DNA of 64,000 nt from Phymorhynchus buccinoides (taxonomy: Eukaryota > Mollusca > Gastropoda > Neogastropoda > Raphitomidae), in assembly GCA_017654935.2 (NCBI GenBank), contig CM065682.1:35771441-35835440 (forward strand), read 5' to 3'. This document shows, piece after piece, positions 49,971 to 62,289 of the stretch. The stretch's first letter is position 1; the number at the start of each line of letters is the position of its first letter. The notes under the pieces were generated by a model that made no database searches, was not told the origin of the DNA, and saw only the letters and a list, made by a program, of their open reading frames with translations. Both the position numbers and the translations under genes were made by a program.

Positions 49971-52200
49971 GTGTGGGAAGAAAGATAAAATAGGACAAAC
50001 TAATTGCTTTCAAATTTCTGATTGTTGATACACACAAAAATTGGGGGGATTTAACAAAATTACGCCTTTTGTGTTCGTAAATTAACCTGTCATTATGACT
50101 TCTCTCAAGCGCCTATTGTTTGACAATGTGGCGTGGCTTCTGTCGCTCAACACTGACAATGATTCTTTCCACTATAACGTCAGATCTAACATAAATATCC
50201 ATTAAACTGTTTTTAAAATATATTGTGATAACTATAATATTTAATAACAACACAATTTTAAATAATTATACAAAAATACTTACTGGTTGAATTAATTAGA
50301 TATGTTTTAGTTCACAAGCAACGCTTGAGGCCTTGCTCACAGTAGGCGAGGAATTAAAGACCTACTGATCTAAGCGACCAAAACGTGTTGAAAGACTCCT
50401 AAATTGTAACTAGATTCCTTCGTTCACATTGGTTTTTGAAAATTCTGCACCGTCTTTTTATAATTCAGCCAGAAACGGGTTTAGCTCACCTGTACAGGCT
50501 AATTAGCGCCATTGTTGTTTACATGGCAACGTACTACGGCGCCGCCATGTTTACTCAGGGTGCGGACATGTTTAGTCCTTTACCACAATAGACGGGCGCC
50601 ATGTTAGCTACAGGGCGCAGCCATTGTGAACGACATGTACTTTCAATGCACAACTAAGAATTCTATGAAAGAACTTCATTTGCGAAGCGAACGGCTTTCT
50701 TTGCATTAACGTAGAGAAATTCAGTCCTGTTCTTCAATAATTCCAAGATATTCTACGTCTCCAATACTTAGAAACTATGATACGGATCACCGGAAAGGTG
50801 AATCGAACAGACGACATTTTGCTGTGCACTGATACTGTGATAGGCCTTGAGCTTGCACGACTGTGTTGACAGTGCCACAAACGAACGAATAATCTGTATC
50901 TACACTAGGCCTACCTAGTGTCAATAGATTCTACTCTCAAAACGGATGAAAATATGAGTGTGTGCTATTTGGATGCGCAGATCTGGATGATGTGATTCCA
51001 CAGAAAGGAAAGATTAGAGTCTAGACATCATCGCTAAATCTTCTATCTTGAAGATAATCTTCCTGTAGATCTAGATCTTTGACACACGTAGACTGGTGGG
51101 CTGTTTGACAAACTTCTAGCCTGTTTAGCGGAAAGTAATGACGTGAAACCGACAAGAATTACGGAAAAGAGATGTGCCAAACGTTCACCGATCAGCTTGT
51201 GTGCAGTACCAGCAACAACATAATTCTTTTCGTCAGTCACAATGGCCAAAACATTGATGTTTCCCTAGATCTACATCAAAATTATCAACGCACCTGTCGA
51301 TGATCAACATTACTTAGCCTACAGTGGAAAAACGAAGTGTAAGTACACTTGTTTGATTGATTGAGCAGTGTCTCAATCAATTGTCTTTATGGTTGGGGCC
51401 TGGGCACTACCTGGGTTTTTTAGGGTCGGCTAGTTTCCAGCTTGCTGGGGGCGAACGTGAAAATTAGTAGCTGACGGCAGCTTCCTGTAGTTTTCCCCTC
51501 CCCATCCCGGAACTAGTTTTTTAAATTTTGTTTGCTACTCCTGTTTTTACCTTAGATATTGAAGCTGAACCCAAGTAAATAATAATTAATAGGGTGACGT
51601 GCATAGCCTTTTCTTGGAAAACTGATAGGCCTAATGTAATGTGTGTAGGCCTACCCTTTTCTCTCTTTCCCTCTTCCGCCTCTTTTCTATGGTCACCCCC
51701 TAAAGTGTGTACAGTTACTTCCAGATAAAGAGGTTGTTCACCACCACAGAAGAAGAAGAAGAAGAAAACTACTGTACGTTACATGTACTTTATTTTAACT
51801 AGAGCCAATTGACCTTTAGTAGCTTACTGCACGTTTTTTAAAAATTTGGTAACATTATACCCTAAGTCATATTGGTGTTAGATCTAGTATGTTTGGTTAT
51901 TTGCTCTTCTTCAACCACTTAGACAGTCTTCTGTCATAAATGCAGATATGCCATGCTGCCGTTATGCACCCTATAAATAATTAGGATCAGCATGTCCGTT
52001 TTCAAATGCAGAAAAACTTTGTAAGAATGTCTAGAACAAAAACACGAGAATGGATCAGTAAGGCAGAGAGATTGTAGATGACAGTAAGCAAAGGGAAAAG
52101 GCAATCAAATGGAGTGATAGAATAGAGGAAATAAGAGGCACAGAACTACCTCCCAATATCCCACAGGGGAATGGTTATCTATGAATTTTGTCTCCCCTAT
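49971..52200. other. Possible 5' region of the plus-strand gene ending at 54797
   Basis: 50500-50660 is locally GC- and CpG-rich with three GCCATGTT-like units (50552, 50599, 50620 region), which could be a promoter or first exon. A splice-like GAAGTGTAAGTAC is at 51336-51348. A minus-strand frame at 51043-51249 (MAIVTDEKNYVVAGTAHK...) is plausible but unsupported. Confidence 0.25.
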
Positions 52201-52228
52201 AATTTTTGTTTTCTTCTGATCAAACAAG

Positions 52229-52277
52229 GGCAGTCCATGGCATCCATACAGGACAGACAGGAGTCTCCTACATACAG
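52229..52277 (+). CDS. Candidate exon, paralogous to 53299-53364
   Basis: Reads QSMASIQDRQESPTY in the frame matching QSISQAVQDGQGSPT of the later copy, followed by donor GTAAAA and a similar intron start (TTCAGTA against ATCAGTA). The acceptor (AAACAAG) is weak, so it may not be spliced. Confidence 0.25.
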
Positions 52278-53298
52278 GTAAAATTCAGTATGTAAGCCAG
52301 TGATGTACCGAGGATAGAAAAGTGACAGGACAAACTGTCCTGAGATTAGAGAAATCAACAGGACAATGTCCCAGCTCTTGCCGAAATCAATAAGACAAAG
52401 CGTGCCAGTATTGGCAAATTTAATTAGACATTTGTCCTGACAGGGGAGAACACAATAAATAACATTTTCAATTTTAATAGGTCAGTGGCCTATGACCTGG
52501 ATCTCGGGACATCACTGTTAATAAGCATCCCGATTCATATACAGTATAATGCATGCACATGGAGAGAGAGAGAGACACACACACACACACACGCGCGTGC
52601 ATGCACACAGTGACGCAGCGAGAGTCAATTCATTTTACTTCTTTTTTTTCTGATTGATAAACATGCGTCTTTTGTGTTTCCATTCTTATACAAATTTATA
52701 CACAAAAACATTATAGTACAGTATAGTATAGTGTGAGACTGGCTCAAGTCTAAGCCTTGCGGCTTATAAAAGTCCCTTCATTGATCACTGTTTTGTTTGC
52801 TTGAAGCATGCCTTTAAAATTATGATTGTATTTCAATCATCATATTAAAAAAATAGTTTGCTAAAGTTTTCATCCTTGTCAGTGGGATTTCTTTTAGCTG
52901 AGCATCATCATGGATTGACAAAGAGGACTAGGCCCCTCAAAATGATCATCTCACTTTGTGTAATTGGTGTGGGTATTTTTTGTGGTCAAAATGTTTTTCC
53001 TTGGAAAATGTTGCAAGTTTTCTTTGTAAAGCGAAAATCAAGCATTAGTGTAAAATAAAACTAGCAAAAGAGTGTCCAAAGTCCATGTTATATTTAGAAC
53101 TTTGTATATAAAACTTATCTGAATCTCTGGCTCTCAATGTTTTTAAATGTCCAAGTTACAGTTGAGCTATGTGTAGTTTGATTATGTTGCATTTGTTATA
53201 GCTTATTTTCACAAAACTAAAATACTATTACTTATGTTTTTGCTTCTAGTGACCTACAGGTATTTTAACAGTTAATATTTGAATATCTTATATTACAG

Positions 53299-53364
53299 GT
53301 GCAGTCCATATCACAAGCTGTGCAGGATGGACAGGGGTCTCCAACAGATACCGACCACATGCGG
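53299..53364 (+). CDS. Candidate internal exon, upstream of the 54616 exon
   Basis: Acceptor TATATTACAG, donor CGG|GTAAAA. In one frame VQSISQAVQDGQGSPTDTDH; in another it joins 54616 directly as ..RPHA-DYVTSL. The exon and the first bases of its intron resemble 52229-52290, so the pair looks like an exon duplication. Confidence 0.35.
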
Positions 53365-54211
53365 GTAAAAATCAGTAGTTACTGGTATGTATGCACTTGT
53401 GTTTGTATTGTATGCTAGTCTGTCGTTTCCGACTATGACTACCAGATAGGAGAGGGGTCAGATGTTATTCTGGCGGGCTAGGCTAGAATTAGTTTGTAGT
53501 GGAGATGCCTTGCCCAGGGCACTTATGTACTTGCATGCTTACACAACACACACACGCACGCACGCACACACACACTGCAGACTTGTGTAAGTTTCTGTGA
53601 ATTAATAAAGTCATCTTTAATAATTCAAACTAAGATGTGAGAAAGGATTTGAATAGTGAAATAGTAAGGCTAAAAGAGAATCTATAGAACTAGAAAAGGG
53701 AAGGGGACTCGTGTGTTGTATGTGTGCAACATATCCGTGATTAGAAAGCTATGCCATTCTTGAATTAATATTGTTTTGTTTGTACACAGTTCTCTCTACC
53801 ATAGTTTGCCATGTTCTGTATGTATGATTACATGGGCGAGCGTGCCTCCTCCTTTTTGAGAAAGTGAGTGGATTTGTTCCTCTGTAATCTTAATTCATAC
53901 AGGGTTAGTATGGCTGGTGGAGTGGCATAGGCAACTTTGGTGGGGGAGTTGTATCCCTTTAATGGATAGTTCCCTACCCATGCTAATTTTCACAAGATGT
54001 GTGAAGTAAATATAAATGATGTTCAGGAAGTAACAAGGCACATAAAACATTCTATTTTATTATTTCCTGTAGGCCTATTTATATTGAAGGACAGATATGT
54101 GATGTTATTTGCTTTCCTCATTGTACAAATAACACCAAGTATTTACATGCTTCACTTTTTGTATTCACAGGTATTTCTTGCAAGGGTTCCATGGTCAACT
54201 TTTGTTCATTC

Positions 54212-54525
54212 GTCTTCTTCTGCGTTCCCAGGCCTAAAGGCCATAATGGACCAAGTACGTATGTGTCCGGTTTTCAGTTTTCAGTTTTCATTGGTCTCCT
54301 CGCTGAGTACAGCCGACACATTCCGATTGCGGAAGAGCTAAATGGAGAAAAGTTATTTGAATTTTTTTTTAAAGGCAGGGGAATGGGCCAATAAGTCAGA
54401 TAGTAGATGACAGTAAGCAAAGGGAAAAAGGCAGAGTCAAAGAGAGTGACAGATTAGAGGAAGTTACAAGCACAGAACTTCCAGAAGGTTGGGGTAATAT
54501 ACAAAAGACCCCCCGGTATCCAAAT
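54212..54525 (+). repeat. Dispersed repeat A, copy 4
   Basis: Full copy just upstream of the 54616 exon, so it lies in the final intron of that gene. Ends at ACCCCCCGGTATCCAAATGG. Confidence 0.65.
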
Positions 54526-54615
54526 GGGGGAACTTTTATTTATAAAATAATTTTTTAAAAGCAATATCGTTAAAAAGTGAAATTCTTTACCATGCAATTG
54601 TTAATATATTTGCAG

Positions 54616-54797
54616 ACTATGTTACAAGTTTGATGGAGGTGGTGGGCCAGCTGGCCTCCACTCACAAACTGGCGGAGATGCTGGAGAGGCAGAGAGAGGA
54701 GCCAGCCCCACCTAGCCCCCTCTCCAGAGACTACCAAACAGTACAGGTTGGAGGACATGATTGGGACTCGAGAACACTTGAACTGAATCTGCAGTGA
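54616..54797 (+). CDS. Last exon of an unrecognised plus-strand gene
   Basis: Acceptor ATATATTTGCAG. Encodes DYVTSLMEVVGQLASTHKLA, EMLERQREEPAPPSPLSRD and ends LELNLQ-TGA. Amphipathic helix followed by a Pro/Ser-rich tail; highly gene-like codons in AT-rich surroundings. ATTAAA motifs near 54853-54865 could act in polyadenylation. No family recognised. Exon-like segments upstream (53299-53364, 52229-52277) may belong to it. Confidence 0.6.
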
Positions 54798-55183
54798 GAT
54801 GTCAAAGAAGAAAGGTCAAAGAAAAAGTGATCAACGTACTAAGGAGTTACAGCATTAAAGGATTATTAAAGTGGGACCACAAAATTATTGTGAGTCATCC
54901 AGTGTTTTTGAGTTAGCAGGAATCCACTGTATTTCCTGCAGGAATAGTTGGATTCTGCTATGTGTGCATGTTGAATTTGCTTTTACTTGACTTTTTGTTT
55001 TCAAATCAAAGTGCTGGCGTTTAGGACAATCTTGTACTTCGGTCACCCCCTCATGTTTACCACCATCATTCCGAAAGTGGGCTTCTTACAGTTATATCAA
55101 AATACTCCTAGGCTGATCCTAACCCTGTCCTTTTCCTAAATATAGCAGAATTTTGCTTCTCAGTGAAAGCAAAAATCCAATAG

Positions 55184-55222
55184 TGTGTGTGTGTGTGTAT
55201 GTGTGTGTGTGTGTGTATGTAT

Positions 55223-55270
<48 letters not shown>
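55184..55270 (+). repeat. (TG)n microsatellite
   Basis: Near-pure GT/ATGT repeat. Similar short CA/GT tracts occur at 1385-1412, 4600-4730, 12163-12199, 12440-12475, 12885-12945, 13859-13880, 14510-14632, 24815-24912, 27087-27152, 57118-57180, 58730-58757 and 59406-59520. Confidence 0.9.
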
Positions 55271-55272
<2 letters not shown>

Positions 55273-55522
55273 GTGTGACTTCAGTACAAGATGGCCGCAT
55301 TTTGGTGTTGCTTATCTCAGGGCAAGAAAAACAATAATTGTAAATGAAGACTATAATGTTTGTATTTAGGATTTAGATTGATTATTAAGTGCTTGCATGC
55401 ACACCTTTAAAAATTTGCATAGTAAGTAATTTACGTTGTATTAATTATCTGCATTAATGTTGGACTTCTTGTTGTAAAAGAATGGGGAGTAAATTTGAAT
55501 AGAAATATGTTTCTATATCTGT

Positions 55523-55557
<35 letters not shown>

Positions 55558-55904
55558 AATCAATCAATTACAATTCACTTCTTAAGACTGCACATTATTG
55601 AAAACTTCAGTATTGAAACCCATAAGCAATCCGAGGGGAAGAACTCTGGAAGTCATTTTTGGTATTTAGGTAACAAATATGAATGTGTATGCATATACAC
55701 GCAGACATCTATCTGTATTTTACATCTGATTATTTTTCACTGTATTGGCGAATTGGTATTTGTATATATAAACAAAATAGTCATAGAGGCGTCTGTGAAA
55801 TCCGTGTTGTTCCAACCTGGAGCGAACGTCGCAGCCTGAGGTGCGCCACCCATTTAAACAAATTGCATGTGATTTTTGTGTGACATGAAGAAGGAAAGAA
55901 GGAA

Positions 55905-56140
55905 AGGGTGGGTGGGGGTAAATTTTGAGCAAATGACAACTTTTTCGTTGCAACTTGTACATGTACAAAGTGCATGGGCACACATGACCTCGGTTTATCG
56001 TCTCATCTGAAAGATTTCACGTTCAGACCGCAAGGCCTAGTGCAGAGTGAGAGAAAAAATCTCAATCTGCTGTTCCCAGGTATGAACTCGGGTTTATTTG
56101 ACACGAGGCGAACGCCTTACCTCTGTGCCACTGTGCGGGT
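55905..56140 (-). mobile_element. tRNA-derived SINE, copy 2
   Basis: Same body as 32025-32250; head GAGGTAAGGCGTTCGCCTCG and a GAGTTCATACCTGGG box B. AACTTTTTCGTTGCAACTTG and GCAAGGCCTAGTG mark the shared part. Confidence 0.65.
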
Positions 56141-56849
56141 GGGTTTTTAGTATGGAAGGTTTTGTAAATGTGCACAGACCCTACAACGTTATTGTTCATT
56201 GAAACAAAGTTCAAATGAAAATTTTCCTTCCACAAACTAAACACAAACAGATAAAAATGCATGTTTCACCACACACACACACACACGCACAAAAAAAAAT
56301 TGCACAAAGGTTTACAAAGATGCATGAAGGTTTGATATAACTGTGCATAATATCAAAATTGTTACATATAAACCTGAAACCATTGTTTGTTCTCCATAAT
56401 TGAAAGGAAAATAGACATTTCTCTATCATCTTTCATCCCTGGAATCTACAGACATGTATTATTTTTAAAATCCCGTCACTCTTAAATCAACAGTGTTTCA
56501 CGACACTTTTTCACAATAGGCACAATGAAGGTACCATGTCGTAATATTATGGCATCGACACAAACGTTGAAATTGTCCACTACGTTCTTTTTAACTACTG
56601 AAGGTAAACAGTTTTTCGCTATAACCCAGAGATAACAGAAATGCTAAAAGAGAACAAGAAGGAAATCAGATGGACCCCACAAGAGATGCTGAGTAAAATA
56701 CATGGATAATTTCAATGTTTGTGATGCTGCAGTCATTCGGCACAACGTGGTACCTGGAGTGAGCATTTGTATTAATCAGTAAAATTAAAAAAAGAGTAGT
56801 AAAACATTATCGACTCAAGAGTGGCTGGGACAAACACAAATTATGTTAG

Positions 56850-56886
<37 letters not shown>

Positions 56887-57128
56887 TCTATCAATCAAAT
56901 CATTTATTGTCCTTTTAAAAACTGCATAAAAGGAAATGTTGCTGCTGTCCCCAGACAAACAAACAACAGACAACAAGTACAGTAAGAAGATGATCATGAT
57001 ACAAAACATATGTATTACATTAAATAAGTCATTATATACATTATATTAATTATTAAGACTAACTGATCTAACTAGAGTTAAAGTATGACTGGGAGACATC
57101 ACTATGCCCACACGCACGTACACACACA

Positions 57129-57159
<31 letters not shown>

Positions 57160-58510
57160 GTGCGTGCACATACACACACACATCTTGGGTATATAAATAA
57201 CTGTTCGAAGAAAAGTAGTATCAATGCCAATAATATTACAGTAAATAAGGAGATAAAAGTAAAGTCCATAGTACTATAAGATATAATAAATGAATAAATA
57301 CCATCACAGTAAACAAAGCATCATGAATAAAAAGCAGTAATAAAAGTGTATAAAGAAGATATCACACTACAGTGGAACCTCCATTATAAGACCTCCCATT
57401 ATAAGACTCCCTCCCACATAAGACGTACTTCTCTGAGACGTTGCCCTTCTTTGTGTTAAAATTACCTCCCTTATAAGACCCTCCCTTAAAGACGTCATTT
57501 TGGATTATTTTTGGCGGTCTGATAAGAGAGGTTCCACTGTATTAAACATAAAACAATATACCGATGTACAAGTAGTGCAAAGAGGCCTTGCCAGCCGTGA
57601 GATATAAAACAATATCCAGAGATATCATTTGCATATATTAACCCATAGGCTTAGTGTAAACGCGCGTGAGAAAAGGTGTAAGAATACACTGTTGCTATTA
57701 GAAACTTGACGTCACAGTTATATATCTCACGGCTTGCAAACGCGAGCTGTTCATACCAAACCCAAGCTGTGCAATGTTACCCCTAGGATTCATTCAGCGC
57801 TGACGACAACATTAATGCTAGTACATAACGAAGATTCATTGTTTGAATGAATCAATAGTACATGTCACATATCTGCACAAACCATTATGTGCCTGCCACT
57901 TGAAATGTCTAGCCATGTATCAAGGCCTAGGCTACTCAACTTCATGACCGCCTCGATTAGCAGACGATTCGAGCTATGTAATTTTGGCACAGGGAGAGTC
58001 CATGTTGATAATGTAGACGCAATACTGTCGCAAAACAGCTCGAATTCATCTTCAGTCCGGAAATAAAAATGAGCTGACTGAACCTGTGCGAAGAGCTAGC
58101 GCACCTTCGTTAAAAAGAAGAAAAAAGAAGAAGCGTGTTTTAGGGGCTTGTGATCGTTCTTGTCAAAGCTGACTCCCCTCTTTTTCACGGTGTGTTGAAA
58201 TTGACTCGCTCTCGTTAAGTGTGTACGTTTTATTGTTGGTGTTTAGGCCTACAGGTTACAATAACAGCAATTGTCGGTAGTGTTTCAGTTCGTTGCTTCT
58301 GTTTATGTTTTGCTATGTTTTGTTACCACATCTTATGAAGTACATTTGAGTTAAAATTTTCTATTTTGTTGAACTATATTCTTTGCGCAAGAATGTCGTG
58401 TTACAGAGTGTGTGCTGCGACCACTGTTGTGAAAAATGGATGCGTTTTCATTTCGCAACAGATCTGAGCCTGTTTATTTTTCTTGCTTTTCTGTTGATAC
58501 ACATCGGTAT
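56140..58510. other. Gene-free spacer
   Basis: Holds (CAAT)n at 56849-56885, CA/CG tracts and the 57370-57539 MITE; otherwise nothing recognised. Confidence 0.4.
57370..57539. mobile_element. CAGTGGAACC MITE, copy 2
   Basis: Ends CAGTGGAACCTC and GAGGTTCCACTG with TA on both sides and the same CTCCCACATAAGAC body as 42567-42748. Confidence 0.78.
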
Positions 58511-58516
58511 ATATCC

Positions 58517-58663
58517 GTTATTATGATTTGGGAGTTAGATATTGCTTTTATCCTATCTCTCGAGCCTTGCTGTTTATCACACTCAGTCTCCGACTTCGTG
58601 TGATAAACAGCAAGCCTCTCGAGATAGGATAAAAGCAATATCTAACTCCCAAATCATAATAAC
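58517..58663. repeat. 147-bp near-perfect hairpin
   Basis: Two 66-nt arms (58517-58582 and 58598-58663) pair with about three mismatches around a 15-nt loop. Ends GTTATTATGATTTGGGAG and CTCCCAAATCATAATAAC. No TA or other clear flanking duplication, and no related copy in the window. Confidence 0.85.
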
Positions 58664-58984
58664 TGATAATGCTGACAACATAAGTAAAATGAATAAGTGT
58701 ACATATGTAAAATTTAAACAAACACAGAAGACACACACACACACACACACACACACATCTTAGATTAAAGAATAAAAACGTTTGACTAAAAAGTAACGAC
58801 CAATACCAATAACATTACAGTAAAAATAAGGAAAACCAATATTAAAGTGTATAAAGATATCACATGCATAATTCATAGAAACAAAAAGCGTCTACAGAAT
58901 CCACAAAATGGCAGGAATAAATTTACTTTTCATTGAGTTATTGCCAAATGAAAATGGGTACATCCTGTACATGATCCATCCTCT

Positions 58985-59152
58985 ATTAAACCTGGATGAT
59001 ATGAAAAGCAGGAAGGCATGGGGGTTGGCCTTGGTGGGGTCAAGAGGCGGAGTCGTTTGTGCGGGTCAGTGGACAAAGTCCCCGAAACTGAATTTCATGA
59101 AAAAAATAAGGATTCCTGCTTTTCCTGGCATGTGGTTTCATCTATGGCACTG
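58985..59152. mobile_element. MITE related to 6424-6765
   Basis: Shares GAAAAGCAGGAAGGC, GGTCAAGAGGCGGAGTCGTT and GGATTCCTGCTTTTCC with 6424-6765 and ends ...GTGGTTTCATC. Confidence 0.5.
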
Positions 59153-59204
59153 CACAGTAGAATGCTTTCAAAGAGAGAGTTTTCCAATGAAGGAATTAAT
59201 AATA

Positions 59205-59275
59205 AATAAGGATATTTGAATAGCGCTCTACTCCCTGCGGGGAGCTCAGAGCGTTTTACATCAAAATTAAAACAC
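59205..59275. mobile_element. Short retroposon tail (AGCGCTCTACTCC...GGAGCTCAGAGCG)
   Basis: The TTGAATAGCGCTCTACTCC then GAGCTCAGAGCGTTTTACAT arrangement resembles a short tail common in marine invertebrate retroposons (memory). An AT-rich related stretch is at 60040-60070. Confidence 0.35.
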
Positions 59276-60453
59276 TAAAATACAATGAATACACATACAA
59301 TACACACTGAGCATTGTAGATAAGGACTAAATATATATTATATGACTAGAATAAACACATATATGAACACTAGGCGTAAAGAATAAAATATAGTATTTGC
59401 AATGCCAATGCACACACACACACACACACACACACGCGTGCGCGCACGCCCGTACACACAGACACATCCACGCCCCCTCCTCACACACACACATGCGCGC
59501 GCGCGCGCACACACACACACGATCTAAGTCAACATAACACTTCTCCTGGCAGAGATACCTAGATGCATGTGTATTACTGAGCATGGGTTTAACTTCAACC
59601 CTGTGTGCTTCATTAATATATGTGCTAAACACAGTGTAGTATAAGTACGAAAATGTAAAGAACTGAATAAAAGTATTAAAGACCCCCTACGTCACGTGTC
59701 ACGTTCCCTCTTATACTAGGAAGGTTTCTTAAGATTCCTTACCAGCTATAAGAGGGAAAACACGTGAAAGCCATGAATTTGACAAGTGACACTTTAAGTC
59801 TTTAAAGGTGCCATACACACCTTACTGTTGAATATATTTTTTGACTCCTCTAGCACCACGGGCGAATATATTCGCTCAATACATCACTTTACACTCCCAC
59901 CAAATGCAAATACAGTCACTGCCAAGCACCCTGCCATGTGTGTCTCTTTTGTCACTGTTTCTGCCATTAAAGCAATGCAAGCGCTTTCGACAGTTTTTTT
60001 TACATCGCTCTTGTTCGTTGAGATGCAACGGATAACAACAACAACATTGTATTTATTTATACAGTGCTGAATCTTGATATAAATCAAATCAACGCACACA
60101 CACACGTAAGCATTCATAGCGCATTCAAACAAAAACGCAATGCAAAGCGAACACACACGGATGACATAAATGGAACAAAGCAGAAACAGACCTAATGGTA
60201 GGAGAGAGAAGAGAAAGAGAACCAAGAACGTCAAAAAATACATTGCGCTAGATGAGTTAAAAATAATTTTGTACTCAATTACTTTTTAAAACATACATAC
60301 TTCAGTCTAAGCCAAAGGCTAATTACGCCTTTTAAAAGCATTGTATGCTTCATTTTTTTAAGTTCCACAATACTCGATAACATTAAGCCATATTGAGTTA
60401 TTGCAGTACTACTACATGATTGTACTATAAAACTTTTTTTTAAAAACTTAATA

Positions 60454-60650
60454 TCAACACAGACAGCCACATCCTGGTTTAGAACCATTTGACAGTGGTT
60501 CTACGTAGCCGGTGTATCTTCCGTCTGCACTCTGGAAGGTCTGGCTGGTTTGGAGGACAGCACGGGCAGGATGTACGACCCCTAATGTCCTTGCCCAGGT
60601 AGCCCCACATGAACCTCGTCAGCTGGTGGTATGGTGTGTACAGGTAACGG
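60454..60650 (-). pseudogene. P2X7-type C-terminal domain, terminal exon with a +1 frameshift
   Basis: Acceptor TTTGTGTGCAG. One frame gives YHQLTRFMWGYLGKDIRG; after a run of four C (plus strand 60579-60582) homology moves to the next frame, VVHPARAVLQTSQ and ADGRYTGYVEPL, with a TGA at 60454. These match the AYR...W.YG and SC.V..IR..FP...G.Y.GF pattern of the family. The part between this exon and 62188-62284 (normally the CIT..HPGF region) was not found. Either a decaying gene or a base-call error in the C run. Confidence 0.5.
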
Positions 60651-60679
60651 CTGCACACAAAGTAAAACTATATCATATA

Positions 60680-62160
60680 AGAACATTTCTATGCCATACA
60701 AATAAGAGATACTTATAAGCTGGTTTAAAGCAAAGATGTGCAAATGGTGATTTTAATTGATCATAATCCATAAAATAATGTTACCAAGGATAGTAAGACA
60801 TGAAAATATTTTTTGGGTTCAAAATAAAATATTTTGATTTTTAAGAACATTTTGCTGATCATTTATATCATATTTTATGTATTACGGGTGAAATGTTGAC
60901 ATCTAACTTGAATGCTCGTGTATCATAACAGTCAGACCATGTATTGTAAGACAAGAGATGGTAGAAGGGTCAAACACGCGCAGTTTGTTGGAGCCTCTAT
61001 TTTAGCTTTGCTGTTGCATAATATTCTGACAGTGATAAAGATAAGAAAAATTACGTTGTACTTTGTATAGCAGGGCTGGCCAAACTTTAACATTTTCACC
61101 AGCCCTCCGGGCCAGCAACTTGAAAAATGTACTCACCTGAACACACTTTCACTAGCCCGAAGAAATCAAAACCCCAAATCGCTAAACAAGCGTGCGCGTA
61201 CACACACACACACACACACACACAGGAGAGGGAATGAGAGAGAGGAAGAGACAGAGAAAAAAGAGTGGGAAAGAAAGGAGAGAAGTAAATAGGAAGAGAA
61301 CTGATTTGAGGTGAGAGGGAATGGGGTGGAGGAGATTGAGGAGGCTGCCTTTCCTTTCTTTTCAGTACCAGTGCTGGCATGTTGTTAGCAGACAGCTGAC
61401 CTTGCTTTGATAGTTGGTTACATGGAAGGGAGGGAATCCGGAATAAGGTCGAAAGTACGGTTGCTCTTGCCATTCAATGAAGAAGATCTCACTAAAGTAA
61501 TTTAAATCAGAATATATTATTCCCACAGATTCTGTCAGTGTGGCGGCAAGAGAGCGTCAAGATGTACCGAATCCTGGAAGGATCTCGCAAAAATTCTATA
61601 TTGTATGAACATGAAAACTTTTGTTATTGTGCAATTCGACCACAACACTGCATTTCGGCGTTAGGCTCAACTATGCATTCGACCTTAGGCACAACTTTGA
61701 AATTCGACGTTGGGCTCAACTGTGCATTCGACCTTAGGCTCAAACGTAAAACTTACATGAAATTTTCGACATTAGGCACACTTGTCAGTCATGCCATTTT
61801 TTTTCGACCTTAGGCGCAACCGCACATTCGACGTTATTCCGGTCACCCGGAAGGGAGAGATGGTCTAGGGAGACTCATTGGGTAAAAAACCCAGGGCCGT
61901 GCAGTATCGAAATGTACAGTCGCCCGTTGGGCTAGTGACTTTTGAAATATACTCGCCCACAGATTTTTCTACCACCAGGCTGGAAATGTTGGCCAGCCAT
62001 AGAAATCATCTGATCAATAATACAAAACAGTTGATCAGCTTACATTGTTATTTGTTGTGACGAATAAAGCATGTTCTTACTTGTTCTTATCTTACTGCCG
62101 CCAGTACTGTGAGTACATGCTGTGTTTAGGACGTATATATACCCAAACACACAGGCTTGA
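60680..62160. other. Interval between the two P2X7-type exons
   Basis: Should contain the middle of the domain if the gene is intact; I see only a CA microsatellite (61200-61224) and the 61630-61850 tandem repeat. Confidence 0.4.
61630..61850 (+). repeat. Degenerate short tandem repeat (CATTCGACCTTAGGCNCAAC)
   Basis: Around seven units of roughly 30 bp built from CATTCGAC(C/G)TTAGGC and CAAC, at 61636, 61674, 61703, 61727, 61765, 61805 and 61827. No protein frame follows the period. Confidence 0.65.
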
Positions 62161-62187
62161 ACCCAGGGAGCTCAGTAATGCACTTAC

Positions 62188-62284
62188 CTCCAGGTATCTC
62201 TGCAGAAGTGCCATCTCCTTCACCTCTGCACAGCACAGGCATTCACTCGGTCTCTCCGTGATGCTGCAGTTTCCACACGGCCGC
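62188..62284 (-). CDS. P2X7-type C-terminal cysteine domain, upstream exon
   Basis: Acceptor CAATTTCAG, donor GAG|GTAAGT. Encodes RPCGNCSITERPSECLCCAE, with the C-x2-C and E-C-x-C-C spacing of the intracellular ballast domain found at the end of vertebrate P2X7 receptors and in many invertebrate proteins. Vertebrate P2X7 is an ATP-gated cation channel; no channel part is visible here, so the host protein is unknown. Name rests on motif recall. Confidence 0.55.
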
Positions 62285-62289
62285 CTGAA

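Noticed and set aside
51043..51249. Minus-strand frame MAIVTDEKNYVVAGTAHK...
   Set aside because: Could be a first exon or a transposon piece, but nothing downstream continues it and no family was recognised.
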